From: Dendrolimus kikuchii
Lineage: Eukaryota > Arthropoda > Insecta > Lepidoptera > Lasiocampidae
Direction: 5' to 3'
Assembly (NCBI GenBank): GCA_019925095.2
Contig: CM034398.1
Location: 2,118,001-2,182,000, forward strand
Length of the DNA stretch: 64,000 nucleotides
Position 1 is the first letter of the stretch. Each line of letters begins with the position of its first letter. The translations under genes and the position numbers were made by a program. Of the stretch, positions 28,401 through 40,400 are shown in pieces. Under the pieces are notes generated by a model. That model saw only the letters and a list, made by a program, of their open reading frames with translations. It was not told where the DNA came from and made no database searches.

Positions 28401-31400
28401 AGGAGCAGAGGCGCGTAGGGGTTATCATCATTCTAGTGTTTAGTTCCGATTTGATAATAAAGCGGAGGGGTATCATCATTCATCATCATCAAGTTTACTG
28501 CCAGATGGCGTTACCAGTCACTATTGTATATTTTTTGCCAAAAATTTTAAATATATTACAGGTAAAATAAAATCAGTTTTTAGTAGGAAATGAAAATATT
28601 TTGTTAATGTTAAATTTATATTGGTAGCCTCAATAGATATATCTCAGAGAGGAGAGGATAAGCTTTCCTGTCTCAGCCTTCCAAAATCTGTAATGGTCCT
28701 ACTATTTTTTCATGTCGTAGGGATATTACATAAGTACTGGCTGACTGACATGCTAATCCTAAATATAAATCGACTAACACTTAATTTACAACCAAATTAT
28801 TATTATCATTATTTTTTTTTTTATTGCAGGAGATCAGCAGACAGGCAGACGGCCCACTTGATGGAAAGCAGTTACCATCGCCTATTGACATTTGCAACAC
28901 CAAAGTTGCTACAAAAGCGCTGCTGCTCTCTTAAGGGAGTCTGGAACCTGGTCACTAATGCCGGAACACAACTCAAGGTTGTTATGGCGACATGCTTTAG
29001 ACCAGCATAGACCAGTAGCCATCCAGTCGGGCAAATACCCTACCACCTGACAAAAATAACACACAATTATTTAACACACATACACACGTTTAAAATCAAT
29101 TCCATTTAAAATATATTTCACAAGCATCGCCGAGTGAGCGCGTAGCTATGAGCTTGCTTAGTAACACGGGCCGTGGCATGCGCCGATTGCGCCGACGTCA
29201 TAATCCTTTACTTCGTTCGTCGGTCGCAGCATCTCGTTAGAAACACACGTGCCACTCGCTGATACCATTTAGTTAATTGCTAAACGTTATTGTAGTAAGC
29301 AAATATACGGGACGCCGAGCTCTTGTCAGCGTCGGCGTCCCGGCCATTCTGGAACCAAATGGCCTGGTGCGTGACGATGGCAAGAGACCGGACGGAATGT
29401 CACTCGTCCCTTGGAAGATGGGGCGGCCGCTAGTGTGGGATGCGACCTGTGTTGACACACTGGCCCCGTCACATCTTCCAATGACCGAGTCAGGGGCTGG
29501 CAACGCTGCCGCTTCAGCTGAGGACGTCAAACGGCGCAAATATGGAGCCTTAGGAAGGGGTTACATATTTGTGCCGTTTGGGCTTGAAACATTAGGCCCG
29601 TGGGGTCCGTCGGCAAAGAGTTTCTTTAAAGACATATGTAAGAAACTCTTTGACACTACCCGTGATCAGAAGGCTGGCTCATATTTTGCACAACAAATAA
29701 GTATAGCCATACAGCGTGGCAATGCAGCCAGCCTTCTGGGCACGCTCCCCGTTGGCAATGATCTGCTACATAATGTATTTTAGTTTCAATGTCTAAAGAA
29801 AGAACAAATATTACTTAAATAATAATAAAATTAAATACGAAATATACTTAAAGTAAGACGGATATATACAAAATCTAGCATTCTTTCGCTATAGACAACA
29901 AAACCTAATTACTACATCGTCTTCCCTTCTTTAGGTTAAGGCCTTTTGCATCGAAATTCTATTAGGAAAGAAAAACCCTTATCGTAAACAAATTACTAGA
30001 CTACTCGACCAAGCTAATTAGACGAACGCGTGCAATGCGGGCACGCATTGCACGCGCCTCAGACATCACGTGACTCCTAATAACGTCCGCATGTCCGATA
30101 AGTTCGCGCGTGTCTTCCGTACACACGTCATTTCTGTACTAATTTGTTAATTGATTTTTGTTGTTGGTTCTTAAGTTTTTTTTTTTGTGTTACAAGGGCT
30201 ACGTTGCATTAGGGACTCACAAAGACCACGTTCACGACCGCGATTTATCCCGTTCCACTCGCTCGCCGGCGTTACAATCGTAAACCCAAGTGGAACGGCT
30301 ATTCGACCCGCCTATTGACATGGGTCGTTGTGAGCGTTGTGTGATCGACGTCATTAGTGACGTTTTCGCCACGACCACAACGACCGCAGTCGCCTTGTGG
30401 AACGGCTAACTGAGCATTTTGGGCGTTGTGAACTACTAATGGAACGCCCTGAATGACGTGTAACTTGGCACTGGCACCTCAGATGTCAAGTTATACTTAA
30501 ATTTTTTGACATCTCTACTATTTTATTTTTCTCTTATGTCTTAATTCAATCGTGTATTATACGTCACTTACAATATGTATTAATATCTTCAATAGTACTC
30601 ATTTTAATATTAAAAATAGACCACTGCCGATCCCAATTTAACTAGTGTGATATCTATTATGTTTTATCTTTATTATATCGTTACTATCACTAATATTTTT
30701 ATTAATTTAAATTTAATAAGGAAAATATATATTTTTTTTTATTGCAGGAGATCAGCAGACAGGCAGACGGCCCACTTGATGGAAAGCGGTTACCATCGCC
30801 CATGGACATTTGCAACACCAAAGTTGCTACAAATGCGCTGCTGCTCTCTTAAGGGAGACTGGAACCTGGTCACTAATGTCGGAACACAACTCAAGGTTGT
30901 TATGGCGACATACTTTAGACCAGGGGTGGCAGCCATCCAGTCGGGCAAATGCCCTACCACCTGGCTATGGCTCCGTTCCTGCACGGATAAATGGTTTTTG
31001 TAATATATAAAAATATTACAAAAACCATTTATCGACTCATAAATTATTATTTATTATTAATAGTGAAAGATACTTTTTACTTATTTAGGGGGCTAACAGC
31101 TATAATAATATTAACTAGAAACTAGCTAGATCAATAGAAGCTATTAATAAGCCACCATAGATGAAAGTAAAAATAGATTGAAAAAAAAATGTACATAATA
31201 AGGAAATAATAAGAATTGAATAGAACTTAACCAACTTTGCGTTTAACAGTGCTACACTATTAGTAAGTAGAGGTCTAAGTCTATATCTTTCAACTTACTT
31301 AGATATAGTTAGATAAACAAATTAAAATGAACGATCATACTCATGTTGGTATTTCGTTTTTTTTTGCAATCGGTACCCGACACGGTCGACCGTCCATCTA

Positions 31401-34400
31401 GCATTCGTCTACTTAGCTCGGTCGGATAGTATGTAGTAGTAAACGTTGTTACTGACTGTCCTGGTCGAGCACCGTCCTGGTGATCGCGATGAGCACGTCC
31501 CACGCCGGCTCGTGGAGCTCGAGGGGTGCGCGCGCCACCACGCTGGCCACGCTCACCACCACCTCGTACGTCACCAATGGCTTGTTGCCCTCCAACGCCT
31601 ACGCCCAGAGACGATCAAACATACACTAGAAACAACTTCAACAACAACCTGAGTCATAAGTAAACAGAAGTACATACATAACTAACATCACGCCAGTTCC
31701 CTTGCGGGGTAGGCACGAACAACAGAACGCCATTCAGGCTTATTCTTACACACCTCATTTGCTTCTTTGACATTCATGACTCTTGTCATGCACACTCGTC
31801 TGTTCTTAAGGCTTAGACAGAAGTAAATGGAGTAAAATAGTGTATTATCGTTTAAAACTTAATTAAAGTTGTTTAATAATAATAATAATTGTCATCATCA
31901 CAGAGTTAAATCCCGCTTGAGTTTGAAGTGTTTATTTCGAAGCCCAGGGTTAACTTTCTCACTTTTTATTTATTATGGAATAGGTTCGCATTTAATAACT
32001 ATCTCTGTTGCGGACAGAATTACCTCCTGACCTTTCCCCCGGAAATCTCGTACCCCCACGCCCCGCCCACCGTGAATATGTAGCTCGCTCGGTTAGCTGC
32101 TAAGCGTCTGCTTTTTAGTAGTATCTTAGTAAGCACGGTGCGAGCCTCCGGCATGGTAAGTGGTCAAGTATATATCCAAATATCATAGTCGGTCAAGTGA
32201 TACACACAAGGAAGACCAGGAAGAACGGGAAGCATGCGGAAGACTCCACAGCCATTGGACTCTCAACATGACTTTCGTGAATCTTGTGGACACCAGTGTA
32301 TTGTGATTAGTGCCACTCGTATTGATCGCTGTAATCGATACAATTAGTGCTATCTATGTTCAGTGGAACATCCGGGTTCTAGTGCTAAGTTGTGTTGATT
32401 GACCGTGAACGTGCCGTATAATACAGCAGTGCTGATCACACCTATTGCTGTTGTAGCACCTATAAATAAATATAGTCCATTTGCTAAGGGGTGTTTCATT
32501 CAGTATGAACCCTTCGTAACGAACAATCTCACTTGATGTTATGCGACGATGCGATCTAGGATGGAGCACGCTTAACTAGTAGATACCTATTCACTCCTAG
32601 CTTGAAAACCACTGGTCTATACGAATCAGGGAGCACAGTCTTCGGCATTTCTTATTGTGAGATCATTGGTAGACCTGTCATCATCAATGCCAGCCAAGCT
32701 TGCATTTTCTTGGGTTTACCTCTTCTAGCGGGGCTTGGCGGAGGTGGCATGGCAACACATCTGTCGTCCACCACAGACATTGAATGGGAAGCGTACCTTG
32801 AGGAAGGCCGGCAACACCGCCAGGAAGGAGACGTTGAGGGTGGGCACCCTGCGCGGGCCCCACAGCGCCATGTTGATGTAGAACACGGCGCCTCGCACGA
32901 CGCCCGCGTCCGCCTCCGCGCCCGCCCCGCCCCCGCCCGCCTCGCCGCGCAGCAGGATCTCCACCATCTCCTGGAGGGCCGCGTGGCCGATGTCCGCGCC
33001 CAGCACGTCCCGCATCAGCTGCAAAGTACAATGGTACAGTAGAACCTCTATAAGTGGAAAACCTCCCAAACTCGAAAAAAAATTGTGTTCCTTCCCCTGA
33101 AACCCCAAAACCTCCATTGCTCGAAATCTGGACCCTCTTACTTACTTAATCCGTTGGCTCAGGAACCCAAAGTGGGCCTTGGGCCACTTTTCTCTCTCCT
33201 GTGGTTTCTTGCCAATTATTGGCTCCTAACACCGACAGGTCAACCTCCATTCTGTCCTTCCAGCGATATTTGGGACGGCCGACCTACCGGCCGTCCCAAA
33301 TATGCTTTGCTCCAGCTACCATCCTGTCTTTGTTGGACCCAGAATCTTACGGAGAACGTTCCTTTGCGCTTCTAAAAGCTGGTTCTCCTCCTTTAGAGTA
33401 AGCGTCCAAGCTACGCACCCATACATCAGGATGGGCCGTATGACAGTTTTATAGATCCTGATTTTGGTATTTCTGTTGAGAAGCGTGGACACCAATACCT
33501 TACATAGGGCTGCACAAGACTTCAGGGACGACGTTATGTATACGTATAATACGTACTGAACCCTCCTCTATAAGCCAAAATAATTAGTGAGTCCCTTTAA
33601 GCAAATTCAGTACTAATTTTCCCTCTATTACTCGAAAAAATAAATTGGACCTCTGTATCTCGAACATAGCAATATTTTTACAACCTTTACAATTCGATTA
33701 TTTGAATAAATCTTATCAAATCAAATCAAATCATTTATTTGCTTCAAAACATGGTCAGTAAAAACATTAGATGAAGATATGTTATTTTGTTTCACATGTT
33801 TTTGCCCTTTCAGGCGTGGCAATTAAAAGTTGAAAATCAACTAGTTAGTAATAACAGATTATAACCCATTCAATCCAGACATTAATTTTTCTTTTTTTCT
33901 TGAATTATACAGTAGGTACCTAATTGTAGATAATATGTCAAGTGCAAGTTATTCCATATAAAATACAATGTCAAAATGTAAAAATGACATATTAGAATAA
34001 TAAAAATTGCCACGGTATATGTTATGTAATGTCAAATTTAATTTAAAATTGGTCATCAAGAAAACATTTCACGTCATAATAGCATTTTTCGGATAATGTA
34101 TTTTTCAACACACTTGCTCATAAAGTGGCTCTATGGTCACCGCAATTAGGCACAGAATGACACCCATTATCAAACTGTGAGTAAAAACATTATAACTCAC
34201 TAGTGAGTTATAGATTTTTTTTTTAATTTTATTGGTTGAGTTGCATTGTTCTTAAAAAAGTTTTTATTCAAAAAAAAAGATCGTGTTCTATAGAACAAAT
34301 AAATTAATGTTCCTATTGCTTGCTCATTTCATGCAACTTCTTATTTAAATAGATAATTTTAACTCGTACGTGTTTAATAAATAAAACTTTCACTCATATA

Positions 34401-37400
34401 TAACTTTTTTTATCTACTAAATAAAATGAGTTTTTGTTGTTATTTTATTCACAAGTGTGTTGAAAAACGTCGTATGATACACGTGTGTATTGATGATTAC
34501 CGTTCTCGGCTCTCTTAAGACCCTCGCCTACGGCTCGAGTCTCAATGGCGCCTCGGCGGTAATCACCAATGTTACACACTAGTACCATAATGTACTATTG
34601 TAATCTCTTTTTAAACATATCTATGTTATTATCCCTAATAGATTTGGGTACTTTATTAAGTATTACTGGCGCCATGCAGAATATACTTTTCCCTATTAAA
34701 GCCGTTCTACGGGCAGGCATACAAAGCTTGTTATTGCGACCTCTACAAATTGAATCTTTCCTTACAAAATTAGCTTAAGTCGAAATCCTCCATAAGTCGA
34801 ACTTTTTGGCGTCTCCCTTCAAGTTCGACTTAAAGACGTTTACTATATAATAATATGTATAAAGGAGACAACGACATTTTAGCCGACTTCCAAAAGTAGC
34901 AGGTCTTCAATTGTGGACCGACTATCAAAATTTACATATCTTCTAAGTTTTCACGACTAGTATACAAAATAAAACTACTTTTTAACGGTTTGAAGCGCGG
35001 TAATTTATTTGTTTTTTATCCTTCCAACGTTTCATGGTTCAGTAGCCGTGACCACGGAAGACAAAGATGTATCGTTACCATATCGAATCAATGTTGATTT
35101 GATGCTCAGGTGTTGTAGCTCTCTAGCAATATCGAGACATCAATTTTTTGACTGTCAACACTACTTACCGATCAAAGCGGAGAGTGGCAACACCAGTGCA
35201 ATACCGGCGTCCGAACGATTGACACAAAATACGAGCGCGCACGCAAAATTTCAAGTGATATCCCACCAAAATATCAACATTCTCAAAAGGTGCCAGCTGC
35301 AGACTCAGGTACGTACAGTGCTTATATCGCTAATGCTAGATATAGGACCTTGAGCGTCGAAAAAATCAAAATTTCACCCAGAGTGGTATTCGATCGCTTT
35401 TACTGGGCAATCGGATGCTACAAAAGATGTCAAGTGTCAATGAGTATTGTTACTTTTATTTAGCCTACCGTCAACTTTTTCATGTTAAATATGTACATTG
35501 TAGCCGCGGGGAAATGCCTAGCGCTGTATAATAAGGAAGCTTAACCCTTCAGCTCTTCCAAAATCCGCAAGACTAACACCATCACTATCTCGTAATATAC
35601 CAAGAAACTATACCCATTTCATACAAATCCTATATAAACAGAGAGAGACAACAACACAAAAACTCATCGCGGACACATATGTGCTAATAGTGAGCTGAAG
35701 GGTTAGGAAGGTATCCGACAATTGTAATTACCTTCCAACTGTTCTGCCAATACTGCTCGAGGTTGACGGTCCGGCAGAGGGCGCCCACGAAGGTCGGCAG
35801 CGCTGCCCTCGGCAGCAGCGAGTACGAGATCACAGCCTCCAGCAGCGTGAGGCAGTGCGCCAGCACGGTGCCCTCGGCGCAGTACCCACATAAGTGGCAT
35901 GCGTTACTACAAAGTTAGAAAGGCAATCCAAATACTACTGCTGTTGTAATCATTGTTTATATTTGGTTTTTACAAACGGGTAGTCAAACGCTTACCATAG
36001 ACACGAATTTGTAAGGTTTTTTTTTATTGCAGGAGATCAGCAGACAGGCAGACGGCCTACTTGATGGAAAGCGCATCGCCTATAGACATTTGCAACACCA
36101 AAGGTGCTACAAATGCGCTGCTGCTCTCTTAAATTGGAACCTGATCACAAATGTCGGAACACAACTCATGGTTGTTATGGCGACATACTTTAGACCAGGG
36201 GTGGTAGCCATCCCAGTCGGGCAAATGCCCTACCACCTGGTTGTGGGTTGTTAAGTCGCCTCTTACGACAGGCCGCCCCAACGCAGGAAAATTGGATTCT
36301 TTCTCCGTTCCTGCACGGATATAAATATACTCATATATTTTATTTTTTGTTATTTTGACTCATTTTTTTATTTTGTTTTTTGAATATAATGTCTTTTATA
36401 TTTAACATGTATCACAATTTTTCTATGACATGATAATTAACTTACTGACTTAAGAATGATATAGATAAATAGACATATTGTATAAAAAAAAACTTGTGGT
36501 CTTGTATTATTTAATTCCTTTTTTTTCTAATCAAATTTTCCAACATTTTGCCAATTTTCTTATAGTTACATACATGACTTCACGTCAGTTCCCTAGCGGG
36601 GTAGGCACGAACAACAGAGCGCCATTCAGGCTTATTCTTACACACCTCACTCGCTTCTTTGACATTCATAACTCTTGTCATGCACGCTTGTTGTTGTTAT
36701 AGTTGTATGAGCCAAATGCTCAACATGAATTATTTTTTAGTGGAAACTTGGCTGATATGTGTATTAATTTATATGTTTGTTTTCCAAATAAATTAAATAA
36801 ATAAAATAAAAAGTTAAACAACATAGTATATGATGGATATACAAACTTTTTGTATATGTTAAATTTCAATTTAATATTGGAATGCGTGGCTGTCTTAAGT
36901 TGTTTCTGCCACCGTTGAAGTAACACTCGAAAATATATCTCGTAACAACGTAAACCTCTTGTATTCAATAATCACGTCTTCTTAGCCCCCAACAGTATAA
37001 TAAATTTAAAGTTTGTATTAATCAAAACCACTCACTCAACAATTCCATGTACAATTTCCTCGTCTAAATAAGTGGCGTTGAATTTGACCACGTTGATGAC
37101 TAGCTGCAGGAAGTCCACTAGGTGGGCCGGCGCCTGGATCTGAGGCAGCCACTCCAGGATGAACGGACCAATCTGGAACAACGTAACATCATGCAGTGAT
37201 GAACAATAAATGAGTTAGCTTTATGGATTCTTTGAATAAGGAAGCAGACAAACCAAACCAAAAAAAAAACAAAGAAGATACTTTTTATAATTAAATCCCT
37301 ATTCTCAGTACCACTTATAAAAATATTAATATAAAAATATAAAAACAAACTATACAAAAAACAAATTTTATAGCGCATTTGTCAATACAATGCACTATTT

Positions 37401-40400
37401 ACTAGTGTTGATCCTTTCATAGGTAACTTATATCAATTTAAAACCCAAATTAAAAAATGTTGTCATTCAGAATGATCCAATGACTTACAATTTTTTGGAA
37501 TAATGACAAACTTTTTTTTGTATTTTCCTTTTTTTATCAGTAACTAGCGGCCCCGGCACACGTTGTCCTGGTCTGAAAAAATAAAAATCTAGGATCCGAT
37601 CCCAGCGCCACCTACCGGTTCCAATTGCGAATCTAAACCATCCGGGAACCCACTCAAACACACAAAAACAAAATCACCAAAATCGCTCCAGGTGATTAGG
37701 AGGATTCTAGAACCCGATCCCAGAGCCAGCTACTGGTTGGTTCTAATTGCGAATCTAAACCATCCGGGTACCCACTCAAACACACAAAAACAAAATCACC
37801 AAAATCGGTCCAGGTGATTAGGAGGATTCTAGAACCCGATCTCAGTGCCACCTACCGGTTCTAATTGTGAATCTAAACCATCCGGGAACCCACTCAAACA
37901 CACAAAAACAAAATCGGTCCAGGTGATTAGGATTCTAGAACCCGATCTCAGCGCCACCTACCGGTTCCAACGGGATATAAAGTATTTTATTTCCGTCTCC
38001 TGGTTCTAAGCTACCTCCCCACCAATTTTCAGCCAAATCGGTATAGCCGTTCTTGAGTTATAAATAGTGTAACTAAAACGACTTTCTTTTATATATATAT
38101 ATATTTGTTTTTTTTTAAATATTGACCTAATCTAAATTGAATAGACATTGTATGTAATTTTCGTAAACTTTGTATTTCTTGTTTTTTTTTTTAAATTAAA
38201 TGTTTGAGCCAATTTTTATTTTTATTATATAAATAATTTTTTAGTGGAAACTTGATTAGTATATGTATTAATTTTGTGTTTTATATTGAAGAATATTAAT
38301 CACTGTAAGTTTCCCAAACAAATTAAATGAATAAACAAATAATTTTACAAAACTTTCAGCCTCAGGGTGCGTCCTGAGTGACGGTGCACCGCGCAAGCGA
38401 AATGAGCGGCGCATATTTAGAGTTGCGTCGGACACGTACGAGCCGGTACATTTGTCCCGTAAAAAAACCATTTGTACTGACACGGTACAAAAGCTAAAAA
38501 GAAATGCTTCAAATATTTTTTATCCGTGCAGGAATGGAGAAAGAATATAATCTCCTGCGGCCGGGCGGCCTCTCGTAAGAGGCGACTTAACAACCCACAG
38601 CCAGGTGGTAGAGCATTTACCCGACTGGATGGCTACCACCCCTGGTCTAAATTATGCCGCCATAACAACCTTGAGTTGTGTTCCGGCATTAGTGACCAGG
38701 TTCCAGTCTCCATTTTTTTTTTATTTTTTTTTATTGCAGGAATGCAGCAGACAGGCAGACGGCCCACTTGATGGAAAGCGGTTACCATCGCCTATGGACA
38801 TTTGCAACACCGAAGGTGCCACAAATGCGCTGCTGCTCTTTTAAGGGAGACTGGAACCTGGTCACTAATGTCGGAACACAACTCAAGGTTGTTATGGCGA
38901 CGTACTTTAGACCAGGGGTGGTAGCCATCCAGTCGGGCAAATGCCCTACCACCTGGCGCACCTCCCTTAAGAGAGCAGCAGCGCATTCGTGGCACCTTCG
39001 GTGTTGCAAATGTCCATAGGCGATGGTAACCGCTTTCTATCAAGTGGGCCGTCTGCTTGACTGCTGATCTCCTGCAATAAAATAAAAAAAATTGTCGCGC
39101 TAAAACTCAGTGTATTACTCGCGCCTCAAATGTAAGAGGAAGGATTGTTCCATAAAAAATTATGTTTAACTATTTGATAATAAAATTACTTAGAGACTTT
39201 AAATTAAAGTTGTTTGATTTTCAATCTTGTCTAAAAAGATTATTTAGAGATGTAAAAAAAACCCTTTAATTGGTTTTAATATTTATTATATCGATATATT
39301 AAATAATTAAAGGTTTATTTCTGATGATTCAATTATTATTAATCTTGGATTGTTAACATTGCAATTTCTTTTTTGACATTTCTGTATTTCATAAACGTAA
39401 TATTTATTAAAATGTTGGCGGTGTCGACTTCAAGGTGACGAATCTTTTCATACCACAACTGTACATCGAGGCTCTTTGTTCATGCATCTGTTAAATGATA
39501 TGCGAATCAAGACAAATTCTAAATAAAAACTTACTTGCTCCTCGAAACAATTAATATTCTTTCCATTTTTGGTGAGTGTTGAAAGAAGTTTGAATCGCAA
39601 CTGGGAGTCCTCTGCTGAATGCGTCGGGTGTGTGTCCCTCAGGTAATGGAAGAGGATCGTTCTCATGGTGAGGAGGTAGTCCGCTTGTCCCTCCGCGATG
39701 CATCGTAAGAAGGAGAGGGCAGCGTGACGTGCCTCTGTGTTGCTTTCCTCCAAAAGGTCTCTTGTGCATGACCACAGTTTTTCTACTCCACCCTAAAGTT
39801 GTAAGATATTTTAATAGAATCTATACCAATTTAAAAATACACATAGGCATGTCAGCCCCATCATTTTTTTTTTATTGCAGGAGATCAGCAGACAGGCAGA
39901 CGGCCCACTTAATGGAAAGCGGTTACCATCGCCTATGGACATTTGCAACACGAAAGTTGCTACAAATGCGCTGCTTCTCTCTTAAGGGAGACTGGAACCT
40001 GGTCACTAATGCCGGAACACAACTCAAGGTTGTTATGGCGACATACTTTAGACCAGGGGTGGTAGCCATCCAGTCGGGCAAATGCCCTACCACCTGGCTG
40101 TGGGTTGTTTACTCGCCTCTTACGACAGGCCGCCCGGCCGCAGGAAATTGTATTCTTTCTCCGTTCCTGCACGGATAAAAATCATCTCATAAACATACAA
40201 TAACTTATATATTAAATGTTAAATAATGAGCTGGCTAACAAACTAGCCTACTTTGAGGCTAGCTCTGCCAGAATTTCTATGAAAGTACCTGTATTAGTCC
40301 CAACTCCCTCATCAGTTGTTCTCCGCCATCTTAATTTTTGCTGCACTCCATTAAAAGATGTTGGACATCCTCACGAGTTCCACACAATAGGCAGTTGGGA

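Noticed and set aside
29273..29539. 88-codon minus-strand frame
   Set aside because: Shadow of the plus-strand endonuclease-like frame at 29277-29783.
37621..37967. CRISPR-like regular repeats
   Set aside because: Units are contiguous ~122-bp tandem copies without spacers, inside a eukaryotic Helitron.
39729..40178. 149-codon plus-strand open frame
   Set aside because: Begins antisense to TSC2 exon 3 and continues through a retroposon copy.
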